Origin: Moraxellaceae bacterium
GTDB lineage: Bacteria; Pseudomonadota; Gammaproteobacteria; Pseudomonadales; Moraxellaceae
Assembly (NCBI GenBank): GCA_029237815.1
Contig: JAQZBP010000005.1
Location: 145,296 to 209,295 of the forward strand
Direction of reading: 5' to 3'
DNA: 64,000 nucleotides
Under the pieces are notes generated by a model that saw nothing but the letters and a program-made list of their open reading frames with translations, did not search any database and was not told the origin of the DNA. The first letter of the stretch is position 1; the number at the start of each line of letters is the position of its first letter. Below, one piece after another: positions 8,712-18,295 of the stretch. Made by a program: the position numbers and the translations under genes.

Positions 8712-8735
8712 GGGGAAGGCCTTTCAGGCCTCCCC
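8712..8735. repeat. Inverted repeat in the lipA-sthA divergent promoter region
   Basis: GGGG-A-AGGCCT, a three-base TTC loop, then AGGCCT-CCCC: ten paired bases with one bulged A. It lies 62 bp upstream of lipA and 87 bp upstream of sthA. It may be an operator or a 5' hairpin; there is no T-run. Confidence 0.4.
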
Positions 8736-8821
8736 TATTACCAATTGGTCGTAGAGGCGTCGGCGCCTGACGGTGCCGCGCTATCCTTGCCGGCCTCACA
8801 GGCCGCAACAGGGGAGTGGCG

Positions 8822-10216
8822 ATGCACGGTCGATACGATGTGGTGGTGATCGGGGCCGGTCCTGCCGGCGAGGGTGCGGCCATGAAGCTGGTGAAGGAAG
8901 GCCGGCGCGTGGCCATCGTCGACGAGCGTGGACGCCTCGGCGGCAACTGCGTGCATGTCGGCACCATTCCCTCCAAGGCGCTGCGCCAGACGGTCTGGAA
9001 CCTGATGCGCTACCAGCGCGACCCGCTGTTCCAGCGCGTCGGCGAGCTGCGCAACGTGCCGCTGTCGAAGGTGCTGGCGCGGGCGCGCAAGGTCATCGAC
9101 AGCCAGGTGGCCGTGCACACGCACTTCTATGATCGCAATGCCGTCAGCATCTTCTACGGCAGCGCCTGCTTCGAAGGCCCGCATCACCTTGCCATCACGC
9201 CGCGCGAGGGCGGGGTGCAGGAGACGCTGGAGTTCGAGCATGCCGTGATCGCCACCGGCAGCCGGCCCTACCGGCCCGCCGACATCGATTTCGGGCACCC
9301 GCGCGTCTTCGACTCGGACAAGATCCTCTCGCTCGATTACCCGGTGCAGAAGCTGATCATTTACGGCGCGGGCGTGATTGGCTGCGAGTACGCCTCCATC
9401 TTCGTCGGGCTCGGCTACAAGGTCGATCTCGTCAATACGCAGGCGCAGTTGCTCTCCTATCTCGACGACGAGATCGCCGACGCGCTCTCCTATTACCTGC
9501 GCGAGCTCGGCGTGCTGGTGCGCAACCAGGAGGAATACGACCGGCTCGAGACGGGCGACGACTGCGTCATCCTGCACCTCAAGTCCGGCAAGAAGATCAA
9601 GGCGGACGCCATCCTCTGGTGCAACGGCCGCAGCGGCAACACCGAAACCCTCGGCCTCGGCAATGTCGGCGTCACGCCGAACCGGCGCGGCCAGATCACG
9701 GTGGACGAGCACTACCGCACCGCGGCACCGCAGGTGTTTGCCGTGGGCGACGTGATCGGCCCGCCGGCGCTGGCCTCGGCGGCGTATGACCAGGGGCGCT
9801 GTGCCGCTGCGCACATCGTCGGCTCCAGCGACGTGCCGCGCGTCGAGGAAGTGCCGACCGGCATCTACACGATTCCGGAGATCTCCTCTATCGGCAGGAC
9901 GGAGCACCAGCTCACCGAAGCGAAGGTGCCATATGAAGTGGGCCAGGCATTTTTCCGCCACCTGGCGCGCGCGCAGATCACCGGCGAGACGGTGGGCATG
10001 CTGAAGATCCTTTTCCACCGCGAAACGCTGGAAATCCTCGGCATCCACTGTTTTGGTGACAACGCGGCGGAGATCGTGCACATCGGCCAGGCCATCATGC
10101 AGCAGAAGAACGGCGCCAACACGTTGCGCTATTTCGTGAACACGACCTTCAACTACCCGACCATGGCCGAGGCCTATCGCGTGGCGGCGCTGAACGGGTT
10201 GAACCGGCTGTTCTGA
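8822..10216 (+). CDS. sthA: Soluble pyridine nucleotide transhydrogenase
   Basis: About 464 residues with FAD-binding [10 protein letters not shown] at the N-terminus, a second dinucleotide fold at [14 protein letters not shown] near residue 185, and the C-terminal dimerisation domain of the pyridine nucleotide-disulfide oxidoreductase family. The position of the usual redox disulfide reads [11 protein letters not shown], with only one cysteine before GTIPSK. This is the signature separating SthA from lipoamide dehydrogenase and glutathione reductase. It balances NADPH with NADH. An in-frame GTG six bases upstream could start translation, but AGGGGAG is best spaced for the ATG at 8822. Confidence 0.94.
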   Translation: MHGRYDVVVIGAGPAGEGAAMKLVKEGRRVAIVDERGRLGGNCVHVGTIPSKALRQTVWNLMRYQRDPLFQRVGELRNVPLSKVLARARKVIDSQVAVHTHFYDRNAVSIFYGSACFEGPHHLAITPREGGVQETLEFEHAVIATGSRPYRPADIDFGHPRVFDSDKILSLDYPVQKLIIYGAGVIGCEYASIFVGLGYKVDLVNTQAQLLSYLDDEIADALSYYLRELGVLVRNQEEYDRLETGDDCVILHLKSGKKIKADAILWCNGRSGNTETLGLGNVGVTPNRRGQITVDEHYRTAAPQVFAVGDVIGPPALASAAYDQGRCAAAHIVGSSDVPRVEEVPTGIYTIPEISSIGRTEHQLTEAKVPYEVGQAFFRHLARAQITGETVGMLKILFHRETLEILGIHCFGDNAAEIVHIGQAIMQQKNGANTLRYFVNTTFNYPTMAEAYRVAALNGLNRLF

Positions 10217-10466
10217 GGCCGCAGGGCCTGGCATTAAGGACGGCCCGCCGACGCTCTGGTTGCCGCCAGCTAATCTCTGCGGCACACGGCGACCATTCGC
10301 GTTGCCCTCGCAGAGCCTCTCCGCCGGGCGCAGCGGCCGCAGGCCACCGTTACGTCCGCGGATCGCGGCCGTCGCCTGTCCGGTGGTTGATCGCGAACGC
10401 CCTTGCGCGGGGCGGAACAGGGCGTCGGGTGCGCCCGGCAGGGAGGCGCTATCAGGCCGGGTTGCT

Positions 10467-12170
10467 TCAGGGGGTTTCGGCGGCGCTTTCCTGACGCATC
10501 TTCTTCAGCACGTGCCGCGTCATGGTGTGGGCCAGCTCGTACTCGCCGAGGAAGACGCCGTCGACCCCTTCCTTCTCCATCAGCGCCGCTTCGGTCTCGC
10601 TGTGCGTGCGCACCAGGATGTGCACGCCCGGATTCAGCATGCGGGCGATCTCGATCATCTTGCGGGCGTGGAAGGCGTCGGGCGTGGCAATCACGAGCAC
10701 GCTGGCCCTCGCCACATGCGCCTGGATCAGCACGGTGGGGTCCGAAGCTTCGCCGGCCACCGCGTGCACGCCCTCGCCGCGCAGCCGCTCGACGAGCTCG
10801 CGGTTCTGCTCGGCCACCACGAAGCGGATGCCGTTGCGCTGCAGCGTCTCGCCGATGCGCCGGCCGACGCGGCCGTAGCCCACCAGCGTCACATGGCCGG
10901 TGAGCAGGTCCGCGTCCACGGTGTCGGGCAGCACCGCCAGCGGATCGCTGGGCAGCTCCAGCCGACGCGCCAGCGGGCTGTTCTCGCGCAGCCAGGCCTG
11001 CGCCGGCTCGATCAGCCGGAACAGCGCCGGGTTGAGCGCGATGGAAATGATGGCGCCGGCCAGCAGCAGGCTTTGTCCCGCCTCCGGCAGCAGGCCGAGG
11101 GACAGGCCGAGACCGGCGAGGATGAAGGAGAACTCGCCGATCTGCGCCAGGCTCGCTGACACCGTGAACGCCGTATTCAGCGGATAGCGGAAGGCCAGCA
11201 CGATCAGGAAGGCCGCCACCGACTTGCCGAACATGATGATGACGGCCACGGCCAATACCTGCAGTGGCGCCTCGCGGAGGATGGCCGGGTCGAAGAGCAT
11301 GCCCACCGACACGAAGAACAGCACCGAGAAGGCGTCCTTCAGCGGCAGCGAATCCTCGGCGGCGCGATGGCTGAGCGGCGACTCGCGCATCACCATGCCG
11401 GCGAAGAAGGCGCCCAGCGCGAACGAGACGCCAAAAAGCTTGGTCGCGCCATAGGCGATGCCCACCGCGGCGGCGATCACCGCCAGCGTGAAGAGCTCGC
11501 GCGAGCCCGCCTTTGCCACCTGCCAGAGCAGCCAGGGGAAAAGGCGCTTGCCCAGCAGCAGCATGAACGCGACGAAGGCGGCGACCTTGCCCAGCGTGAC
11601 GGCCAGCGTCATGCCGAGCTCGCCGCCGCCGCTGTCAGTGCCGCCCAGCCAGCCCGACAGCGCTGGCAGCAGCACCAGCGCCAGCACCATGACGAGGTCC
11701 TCCACCACCAGCCAGCCGACGGCGATGCGACCGTTCAGCGACTGCAGCGTGCCCTGCTGCTCCAGCGCCTTGAGCAGCACGACGGTACTGGCCACCGACA
11801 GCGCAAGGCCGAACACGAATCCCTGCCCCGCCGGCCAGCCCCAGAGCGCGCTAACCCCCATGCCGAGCAGCGTCGCCACGGCGATCTGGCCGATGGCGCC
11901 CGGCATGGCGATACGGCGCACGCTCCACAGGTCGTCCAGCGAGAAGTGCAGGCCGACGCCGAACATCATCAGCATCACGCCGATCTCCGCCAGCTGCTGG
12001 GCCAGGCCGATGTCGCCGGCGAAGCCCGGCGTGGCCGGGCTGATGGCAATGCCGGCGAGCAGGTAGCCCACCAGCGGCGGCAGCTTCAGGCGCGCCACCG
12101 CCAGCCCGAAGATCAGGGCGAGGCCGAGGCTGGCGGCGATGGTGGTGATCAGGTTCAGGTTGTGCGGCAT
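10467..12170 (-). CDS. ybaL: YbaL/KefB-type monovalent cation:proton antiporter with RCK domain
   Basis: About 567 residues. The first ~390 form a CPA2 antiporter domain of 12-13 helices, with the family segment VGYLLAGIAISPATPGFAGD and MMFGVGLHFSLDDL near the N-terminus. A Rossmann RCK-N domain (VTLVGYGRVGRRIGE) follows from about residue 415 to 535 and probably binds nucleotide to gate K+/H+ exchange. Sequence is closer to YbaL than to KefB/KefC because the HFSLDDLW segment and short C-terminus match. The ATG at 12170 is taken because the first transmembrane helix starts immediately after it; the frame is open further upstream. Confidence 0.9.
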   Translation of the reverse strand: MPHNLNLITTIAASLGLALIFGLAVARLKLPPLVGYLLAGIAISPATPGFAGDIGLAQQLAEIGVMLMMFGVGLHFSLDDLWSVRRIAMPGAIGQIAVATLLGMGVSALWGWPAGQGFVFGLALSVASTVVLLKALEQQGTLQSLNGRIAVGWLVVEDLVMVLALVLLPALSGWLGGTDSGGGELGMTLAVTLGKVAAFVAFMLLLGKRLFPWLLWQVAKAGSRELFTLAVIAAAVGIAYGATKLFGVSFALGAFFAGMVMRESPLSHRAAEDSLPLKDAFSVLFFVSVGMLFDPAILREAPLQVLAVAVIIMFGKSVAAFLIVLAFRYPLNTAFTVSASLAQIGEFSFILAGLGLSLGLLPEAGQSLLLAGAIISIALNPALFRLIEPAQAWLRENSPLARRLELPSDPLAVLPDTVDADLLTGHVTLVGYGRVGRRIGETLQRNGIRFVVAEQNRELVERLRGEGVHAVAGEASDPTVLIQAHVARASVLVIATPDAFHARKMIEIARMLNPGVHILVRTHSETEAALMEKEGVDGVFLGEYELAHTMTRHVLKKMRQESAAETP

Positions 12171-12354
12171 GGTGGCTTCCGGTGCCGTGGCGCAGGGCCC
12201 CGCGGAGGCGGGCAGGTGGCCGGTCGGGTGATGGCCGGAGAGTGTAGCGACCGGGAGTGCCTGACTGAACCGGACATTGCCGCGTGTGTGCACGGGCCCT
12301 CGTAAAAGCCTGTCTACGCGCGGGCGGCTGTCACGGTGTCGTACGCGTCGTCGT

Positions 12355-13575
12355 TCAGGACTCGGGGTCGATCTCCGGCGGACGGCGGAAGCAGCGCCAG
12401 GCGTTGTAATGTTCCCAGGCGGCCAGCAGGAACAGCACCAGCGTGCCGGCACCGGCCAGTAGCAGCGGAGTCAGCTGCGCCACGAGCGGCACGAGGCCGA
12501 GAAGGGCCCCCAGCGCCACCACATGCGCCGCCGGCAGCCGCCCGGCGACGGCCCACTTGAAGAGCATTATGCCGAGCAGGTAAAGCGCATTCCCGCCGAG
12601 GATGGTGACGGTCGCCCGGATATCGGTGTGGCCGAGGGGATGTTCCAGCACGGCCTCGTCCGCCACTGCGCAGACGATGATGCCGGCCACGATGGGCAGG
12701 TGCAGGTAGGTGTAGGCCAGCCGCGCCAGCCGGCCGGGATTGCGTGCTTGCGCCAGGCGCCGGCTGCCGTGCGCGGCGCCTACGTCGAAGTACAGCCACC
12801 ACATGATCACGGTCGACACGAAGGCGACCGTGAGGGCGGCCACCGACGTCGCGCTCCAGTCGCCCTCGCTGAAGTGGGCGCCGGTGACGAGCACGGATTC
12901 GCCCAGCGCGATGATGATGAACAGCCCGCAGCGCTCGGCCATGTGCTCGCCTTCCACGTTCCAGACCCGGGTGCTGGAGCGGCCGAGGCGCGGTACCCAG
13001 AAGCCCGTCGACGGCGAGAGATATTCGATGAGCAGGGCAGCGCCCCAGTACAGCATTCGCGCCGTCGGATCCTGCTGCAGCGCGCCATTGATCCAGAGCA
13101 GGGCGGCCAGTGCCAGCCAGGCGAGCATGCGCTGGAAGTTGCGCGACAGCTCCTCGTGGTGCGCGTGCAGCGCCCAGATCGCGAACAGTGTGCGACCCAC
13201 CTGCATGCCGACGTAGGCGAGTGCGAACACGAGGCCGAGCGAACCGAAGGCATGGGGCAGCGACGACGACAGCAGCAGCCCGAGGAACATCAGCGCGAGC
13301 AGCATGAGCCGCACCGGCACCTGTTCCGGGTCCAGCCAGTTGCTGACCCAGGTCGTGAAGATCCACACCCACCATACGGCGAGCAGCAGGATCAGCGTCT
13401 GCAGCGCGACGAGGGCGCTGAAATGGTCGAGCAGGAAGTGCGAGAGCTGCGTGGTGGCGAAGACAAAGACGAGATCGAAGAAGAGCTCGATGAAGGTGAC
13501 CTTGTTGTGCGCGTCCGGCCGGTCTTCCGACAGCCTCAGCAGGCGCGGGTCGCGGTTCAGCAGGGCGCGCCGCAT
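12355..13575 (-). CDS. ltrA: Low temperature requirement protein A family (LtrA) membrane protein
   Basis: 406 residues with about ten to eleven hydrophobic helices. The N-terminal HNKVTFIELFFDLVFVFATTQLSH is the conserved LtrA opening, and WNVEGEHMAERCGLFIIIALGES in the middle is the second hallmark. The family name comes from a Listeria mutant unable to grow in the cold; the molecular activity is unknown. The gene starts six bases after the DUF2784 stop, so the two are almost certainly co-transcribed. Confidence 0.88.
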   Translation of the reverse strand: MRRALLNRDPRLLRLSEDRPDAHNKVTFIELFFDLVFVFATTQLSHFLLDHFSALVALQTLILLLAVWWVWIFTTWVSNWLDPEQVPVRLMLLALMFLGLLLSSSLPHAFGSLGLVFALAYVGMQVGRTLFAIWALHAHHEELSRNFQRMLAWLALAALLWINGALQQDPTARMLYWGAALLIEYLSPSTGFWVPRLGRSSTRVWNVEGEHMAERCGLFIIIALGESVLVTGAHFSEGDWSATSVAALTVAFVSTVIMWWLYFDVGAAHGSRRLAQARNPGRLARLAYTYLHLPIVAGIIVCAVADEAVLEHPLGHTDIRATVTILGGNALYLLGIMLFKWAVAGRLPAAHVVALGALLGLVPLVAQLTPLLLAGAGTLVLFLLAAWEHYNAWRCFRRPPEIDPES

Positions 13576-13581
13576 CGGGAT

Positions 13582-13941
13582 TCAGTGGCGGCCGTACAGC
13601 CAGAAGCCGTAGGCGAGCAGGTTGACGAGCAGCAGTGTGGCGCCGAGGGCCATCATCACGCTGTCCGGCAGGCCGTTTGGATAGAGGCGCCCGAACAGGT
13701 AGTACTCGATGAAGCCGCCCTCGTAGGCCTCGCCGCCGCCGGCCACGCGCAGGCGGTTCTCCAGCGGCGTGAGCGGGCAGGTCCAGCCGATGGCGGCGAT
13801 GGCGACGCCCCAGGTGACCACCGGCAAATGCCACCACATGACGCCGGGCCACCAGTGCAGCAGGAAGCCGCCGAAGGTGGCGAACACGAGGAAGGCGAAG
13901 TGCAGGAACATCACAAGGTCGGCGGCGATCAGGTATGGCAT
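13582..13941 (-). CDS. DUF2784 small membrane protein
   Basis: 119 residues with four hydrophobic helices. The first begins AADLVMFLHFAFLVFATFGG, the typical DUF2784 opening, and the conserved cysteine and Leu-Glu-Asn segment TCPLTPLENRLR is near residue 55, followed by GGFIEYYLFGRLYP. No function is known for the family. It is immediately upstream of ltrA. The ATG at 13941 is used because it sits directly before the first helix; a longer frame upstream looks like non-coding sequence. Confidence 0.8.
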   Translation of the reverse strand: MPYLIAADLVMFLHFAFLVFATFGGFLLHWWPGVMWWHLPVVTWGVAIAAIGWTCPLTPLENRLRVAGGGEAYEGGFIEYYLFGRLYPNGLPDSVMMALGATLLLVNLLAYGFWLYGRH

Positions 13942-14098
13942 GGCAGGGCTCGTGGCAGTGCTGAAGCCGCAGGGCGGCCGGCACGGTTCTTCTTGCACGG
14001 CAGGGCCGTGTGCGTCGGCCCGTGCTCCCTGCGCCGGCCCGGCAATTCCTTTCTTCGAGCTTAGCTGCCCGCGCGCAATTGCGGCGGGCGTTCCGCTG

Positions 14099-14713
14099 CT
14101 AGCGGTAGAGGCGGCGCTCGAGTGCGCTCGCCACCTGGCGGCCGATTGCCTCCAGCGTCGGCGTATCGGCCGCCAGGAAATCCTTCACTTGTGTCATGAC
14201 GAGCCCGGCATGGCCGCAGGGGTTGATGCGTGCGAAGGGCGCGAGGTCCATGTCCACGTTCAGCGAAAAGCCGTGGTAGGCACAGCCCTTGCGGATACGC
14301 AGGCCGAGCGAGGCGATCTTGCGGCCGTCCACATAAACCCCGTGGGCGTCGCGATTGGCGATCGCGGGAATGCCGAGCGTGTGCAGCGCCTCGACCAAGG
14401 CATCCTCGACCGTCTCCACGAAGGCCCGCGGCCCGAGATCGAGGCGCCTGAGGTCGATCAGGCAGTAGCCGGTGAGCTGGCCCGGGCCATGGTAGGTCAC
14501 CTGGCCGCCGCGGTCGGTCTGCACCAGCGGGATGTCGCCGGCGTCGAGCACGTGTTCCTTTTTCCCGGCCTGGCCCAGGGTGAACACGGGCGGATGCTCG
14601 AGCAGCCAGAGTTCGTCCGGGGTGTCGGCCGTGCGCGCGTCAGTGAAGGCGCGCATGGCCTCCCAGGCGGTGGCGTAGTCGACGAGACCGAGGGGGCGGA
14701 TCAGGAGAGTCAT
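14099..14713 (-). CDS. lipB: Lipoyl(octanoyl) transferase
   Basis: 204 residues. It moves octanoyl groups from acyl carrier protein to lipoyl domains, the step before LipA. The family signatures are complete: [20 protein letters not shown], the catalytic lysine in [11 protein letters not shown] and the catalytic cysteine in INPCGHAGL. It is the last of the lipB/ybeD/dac series here but is separated from ybeD by a lipoprotein gene that has its own terminator between itself and lipB, so lipB must have a promoter in the ~75 bp upstream or depend on read-through. Confidence 0.96.
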   Translation of the reverse strand: MTLLIRPLGLVDYATAWEAMRAFTDARTADTPDELWLLEHPPVFTLGQAGKKEHVLDAGDIPLVQTDRGGQVTYHGPGQLTGYCLIDLRRLDLGPRAFVETVEDALVEALHTLGIPAIANRDAHGVYVDGRKIASLGLRIRKGCAYHGFSLNVDMDLAPFARINPCGHAGLVMTQVKDFLAADTPTLEAIGRQVASALERRLYR

Positions 14714-14741
14714 GGCCCGATGGTAGCGGAGCGAGCATAAA

Positions 14742-14767
14742 AAAGCCGGCGCAAATGCGCCGGCTTT
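14742..14767 (-). terminator. Intrinsic terminator after the 14789-16402 lipoprotein gene
   Basis: Twelve-base stem AAAGCCGGCGCA / TGCGCCGGCTTT around a two-base loop, running straight into further T residues on the minus strand. It lies just after the lipoprotein stop and 29 bp before lipB. Confidence 0.9.
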
Positions 14768-14788
14768 CGAGATCGTTCAGTCGCTGGA

Positions 14789-16402
14789 TCAGGGCAGCGG
14801 CACGATGAACACGGGCGGAATGAAAGGCGGCACCGACGTGTCGCCGAGGCGGAAGTTGCCGCTCACGAAGACGCTGTCGCCCAGGTTCACGGCCTGGCCG
14901 GTCTTGAAGAACCGGGCCTGGAAGCTGCCTTCCATCGCGCCGTAGTAGAGGCCGGTGCTGTAGGTGCGGCCCTGGGTGATGGTGATGCTGCAGGTGAAGC
15001 CGGTCACGCCGCTGGTGTCCATGGTGCTGAAACCGTCGCCGCCGACCAAGCCGAACTCGATGTTGCGTCCGAGTGCCGCGCCGAAGGCGGCGCCGCAGTC
15101 GTAGGTGCCGGGCGTGTTGGGCAGGTTCCTCAGCGAGAAGCTGTCGCTAGGCGTGTCGCTTGCGATATAGGCCGTGAAGCTGCTGGAGGTCACGTCTTCA
15201 AAGGCAAAGGGCCCTGCCCAGTAGCGGATCTGGCCGCTCTGCTCGGTACCGTTGATCACTCCGTTGACGGCGAAGCGCACGCCGAACTGCCCACCTTCCA
15301 GCGGAGTCGCCGGCAGGCCCTCGCTGCTGCCGCCGGTGCCGCTGCTGGTGGTATGGGTCAGCGTGCCGTTCACCGTCATATCCGGGAGGGTGCCGCTGAG
15401 ATCGCTCAGCACGGCATTGGTGAAGGTCACCTCCAGCCCGCCCGAGATGAAATTGCCGTTGATGCCGCTGCAGGCTGACGCGCCGTTGCAGACGAAGGCA
15501 TAGGCGTTGTTCTCGATGATGGCGTTGAGTACCTGCTCGCCACTGAGGGTCAGCTTCACATAGGTGACGCCGTCGTCGCCCGCGGTGGAGGTGAACTGGT
15601 AATAACCACTCTCACCGGCGCTCGAGGCGCTCTTGGTGAAGCCGCAGAAGGAACTCGGGCTGTTGCCGAAGACCAGCTTGTTGACACCGCTGGTGCATTC
15701 GCCCGCGCCGGTCTCCGGTGCGTCGGGCAAGTTGCCGCTGCCGTCTGCATAAAGCGCCATCAGGCTGTCGAGGTCCGTACCCGCCGCGGCGAGGGCCGCC
15801 TTGAGATGTTCCAGCAGGTCGTCGTAGGCGTTGCCGCTTTCCGGGGAGAAGGGGCGGGAGAGCGGGTTGAAACTGCCGCCCGGCAGGGTGAAGCCCCGGG
15901 CCTGCAGGTCGGTGACCAGGGTGTCGACCGCGGCGGCAATCGAGGCGGACAGTGTGGCGAGCCCGCTGTCGTCGAGCCCGGCGAAGAACGCGACATCCAG
16001 GGTGCTGCCCCAGGCCTTTGCCAGGGCCAGCGTCGTGAGCGGGGTCAGGTTGGTGGTGATGGTGTCGCCGCTGCCGAGCGTGAAGGAAAACAGCGTCTGC
16101 GTGTTGGCGATGCCCCCGACGGTGCCGTTGGTGACCTGGACGGCGCAAGGCAGGCTGCTCTTGTCCATGGTGACGCTCCACCGGCCCTGCGCGCTGGTGA
16201 TGTCGCTGGCCGTGGCGCCACCCTTGCAGGCCAGCGTGACGGTGCCGCCTACTATCGGGGCGCCGGTGGCGGCCGTGCCGCTGATGGTCGATGTGCTGGA
16301 GGTGGCGGCCGTGTTGTTGTCGTCGCTGCAGCCTGCCAACAGTAGAGTGCTGCCGAGCAGCAGTGCGCCGGCGCCGCGGCCGAGCGTTATGATTGTTTTC
16401 AT
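14789..16402 (-). CDS. Large secreted lipoprotein with an Ig/carboxypeptidase-regulatory-like N-terminal module
   Basis: About 537 residues. The start at 16402 has AGGGGA upstream and gives a signal peptide with lipobox LLLAGCS. A Ser/Thr-rich spacer leads to a short beta module (GTAATGAPIVGGTVTLACKG), the pattern of carboxypeptidase-regulatory-like or bacterial Ig-like domains. Residues 130-260 are helical and mention of catalytic motifs is not possible; the C-terminal half is Gly/Ser/Thr-rich with paired cysteines, probably beta-structured. I do not recognise a family with certainty. Base composition matches its neighbours. It interrupts the usual ybeD-lipB adjacency and carries its own terminator, consistent with a later insertion. 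Confidence 0.75.
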   Translation of the reverse strand: MKTIITLGRGAGALLLGSTLLLAGCSDDNNTAATSSTSTISGTAATGAPIVGGTVTLACKGGATASDITSAQGRWSVTMDKSSLPCAVQVTNGTVGGIANTQTLFSFTLGSGDTITTNLTPLTTLALAKAWGSTLDVAFFAGLDDSGLATLSASIAAAVDTLVTDLQARGFTLPGGSFNPLSRPFSPESGNAYDDLLEHLKAALAAAGTDLDSLMALYADGSGNLPDAPETGAGECTSGVNKLVFGNSPSSFCGFTKSASSAGESGYYQFTSTAGDDGVTYVKLTLSGEQVLNAIIENNAYAFVCNGASACSGINGNFISGGLEVTFTNAVLSDLSGTLPDMTVNGTLTHTTSSGTGGSSEGLPATPLEGGQFGVRFAVNGVINGTEQSGQIRYWAGPFAFEDVTSSSFTAYIASDTPSDSFSLRNLPNTPGTYDCGAAFGAALGRNIEFGLVGGDGFSTMDTSGVTGFTCSITITQGRTYSTGLYYGAMEGSFQARFFKTGQAVNLGDSVFVSGNFRLGDTSVPPFIPPVFIVPLP

Positions 16403-16567
16403 GAGGTCCCCTGGAAGAAGCGGCGTTCGCCGCATGGCAGCAAGTATGCCTGGGCTTGCAGCCTTGCCTATTCCTCTAGGAGGGGAGGCGCAATGAGTTG
16501 CGGCGCCTGTCACCGGGTGCAGCGGAGGAGTGACGGACTCACCGGCACGGGCGTCGCCGACCGAGGA

Positions 16568-16855
16568 TCAGAGCACCATGCGGATCTGCGCGCAGGCGGC
16601 GAAGTCGGCGTAGAGGCCGTTGATCTGCTCCTTGCGTTCCACATAGACCGTGGCGCTGAGGGAGACGTACCTGCCGGCGCTGGAGGCGCGCTCGGTGATG
16701 GTGGCGGGATCGAAGTCCGGCACATGCCGCAGCAGGATGTTCGCGATGATCTCGCGCATCGGATGCTGCGCCTCGCCCATGATCTTGAGCGGATAGTGCA
16801 TGGGGAATTCCCACAGGGCTTCGTTCTGGATGTCGGTGGAGCGAAATTCGGTCAT
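16568..16855 (-). CDS. ybeD: YbeD/DUF493 small regulatory-type protein
   Basis: 95 residues. LWEFPMHYPLKIMGEA near the N-terminus and SSAGRYVSLSATVYVERKEQIN in the middle define the YbeD (DUF493) family, a small alpha/beta fold related to ACT-type regulatory domains. Its function is unknown, but it is nearly always between the dac carboxypeptidase and lipB genes. Here dacA/C is directly upstream, after 130 bp, and lipB lies 1.9 kb downstream. Confidence 0.92.
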   Translation of the reverse strand: MTEFRSTDIQNEALWEFPMHYPLKIMGEAQHPMREIIANILLRHVPDFDPATITERASSAGRYVSLSATVYVERKEQINGLYADFAACAQIRMVL

Positions 16856-16985
16856 GGCGTCGAACCAGATGCGTCGGATGCCGTGAATATGGAGGCGGGG
16901 GCGGGCAAGTACAAGGCGGGGCGGCGGAAGCGGGAGGCGCTGCTGCCCCGGCCTGTGGCCGGAGCAGCAGCGGTGGTGCGGCGGC

Positions 16986-18131
16986 TCAGATCAGCGAGCT
17001 GAAGAACATCGTGATGCGGTGCCAGAGGCGCACGAAGAAGCTGGCCTCCTCCACCGGTTCCAGCGCCACGATGGCCTGCGTGGCCACCGGCGCGCCATCC
17101 AGGCTCAGCGTCAGCGTGCCGACGGACTGGCCTTTCTTGAGCGGCGCCTTCACTTCCGGCTGGATCTGCATGCTGGCCTTGAGGCGGCTGGCTTCGCCGC
17201 GCGCCAGTGTCAGCGTCACGTCCTGCAGCAGGCCGACCTTCACCTGCTCGGCCTTGCCGAACCAGACCTTCGGGCTGCCCAGCACGGTGCCGGCGGCATA
17301 GGGCTTCACGTTCTCGAAATTGGCGAAGCCCCAGCTGAAGAGTGCGCGGCTCTGGTCGGCACGGCCCTGCATGCTCTTCGCGCCCATGACCACGGCGATC
17401 AGGCGCATGCCCTGGCGCTTGCTGGAGGAGACGAGGCAGAAGCCGGCTTCTTCCGTGTGGCCGGTCTTGAGGCCGTCCACGCTCGGGTCGGTGTAGAGCA
17501 GGGCGTTGCGGTTGCCTTGCTTGATGCCGTTGTAGGTGAACTCCTTCTCGGCGTAGATCGGGTAGTAGTGCGCGCTGTCGCGCACGATGGCACGCGCCAG
17601 GATGGCCATGTCGTAGGCGGAGGTCTTGTGCGCCGGGTCGGGCAGGCCGGTGGCGTTGACGAAGTGCGTGTCCTTCATGCCGAGGCGGGCGGCCTGCTGG
17701 TTCATCAGCTCGGCAAAGGCCGGCTCGCTGCCGCCGAGGTGTTCGGCCACCGCCTTGGAGGCGTCATTGCCGGACTGGATGATGATGCCGCGCAGCATGT
17801 CGATGACGGAGGCCTGGCCGTGCACGGGCAGGTACATGCAGGACTCGGCGCTGGTGCCGCGGCACCAGGCGTGCTCGCTTACGTAGACCGGGTCGGTTTC
17901 CTTGACGCGGCCCGTGGTGAGGGCCTGCTCGACGATGTAGCTCGTCATCATCTTGGTCAGCGAGGCCGGGGGCAGCTGCTCGTGGGAATTCTTTTCGGCG
18001 AGCACGCGGCCGGAGTCGAAGTCCACCAGCAGGTAGGCCTTGTTGTCGAGTTCCGGCGCAGCCGGCGGGGCCGCATGGGCCAGCGAGGTCAGCAGAAGAA
18101 GCGGGGCAATTCCTGCGAGAAAGCGGCGCAT
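16986..18131 (-). CDS. dacC: D-alanyl-D-alanine carboxypeptidase (PBP5/6 type)
   Basis: About 381 residues with a signal peptide ending SLAHA. It trims the terminal D-Ala from peptidoglycan pentapeptides in the periplasm. The three penicillin-binding motifs are SLTK (57-60), SGN (120-122) and KTG (222-224). A C-terminal PBP5 beta domain follows, and the last 15-18 residues (FVRLWHRITMFFSSLI) form an amphipathic membrane anchor. The ATG at 18131 is preferred to one 33 bases earlier because it has GGACT spacing and begins a clean signal peptide. dacA and dacC cannot be told apart by sequence alone. rlpA, normally its neighbour, is 12 kb away here. Confidence 0.93.
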   Translation of the reverse strand: MRRFLAGIAPLLLLTSLAHAAPPAAPELDNKAYLLVDFDSGRVLAEKNSHEQLPPASLTKMMTSYIVEQALTTGRVKETDPVYVSEHAWCRGTSAESCMYLPVHGQASVIDMLRGIIIQSGNDASKAVAEHLGGSEPAFAELMNQQAARLGMKDTHFVNATGLPDPAHKTSAYDMAILARAIVRDSAHYYPIYAEKEFTYNGIKQGNRNALLYTDPSVDGLKTGHTEEAGFCLVSSSKRQGMRLIAVVMGAKSMQGRADQSRALFSWGFANFENVKPYAAGTVLGSPKVWFGKAEQVKVGLLQDVTLTLARGEASRLKASMQIQPEVKAPLKKGQSVGTLTLSLDGAPVATQAIVALEPVEEASFFVRLWHRITMFFSSLI

Positions 18132-18265
18132 CGGGAAGTCCTGTATCAAAAGGGGAGGTTTCAAGGGCGAAAGAAGGCGCGGATTGTAGCATCGGCCTTT
18201 TGGGGGAGAAGCGCGGCTTTGTCAGGCGATTGTTGCGAAGAAGATGGGCGGCATACCCGTAAAAA

Positions 18266-18287
18266 AGCCGGCCCCGGAGGGCCGGCT
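18266..18287 (-). terminator. Intrinsic terminator after the TRL-like gene pair
   Basis: Nine-base stem AGCCGGCCC / GGGCCGGCT with a TCCG loop and six T residues, 9 bp beyond the stop of the downstream TRL-like gene. It also insulates dacC from the nitrate region. Confidence 0.92.
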
Positions 18288-18295
18288 CCAGGGCC

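Noticed and set aside
12314..13984. A 556-codon minus-strand frame over ltrA and DUF2784
   Set aside because: It is the wrong frame of two well-matched membrane proteins and is Arg/Pro/Ala-rich without motifs.
14742..14767. The GCCGGC-rich hairpin as a dispersed repeat unit
   Set aside because: The arms differ from the other hairpins in the window and the T-run and position after a stop codon fit an ordinary terminator.
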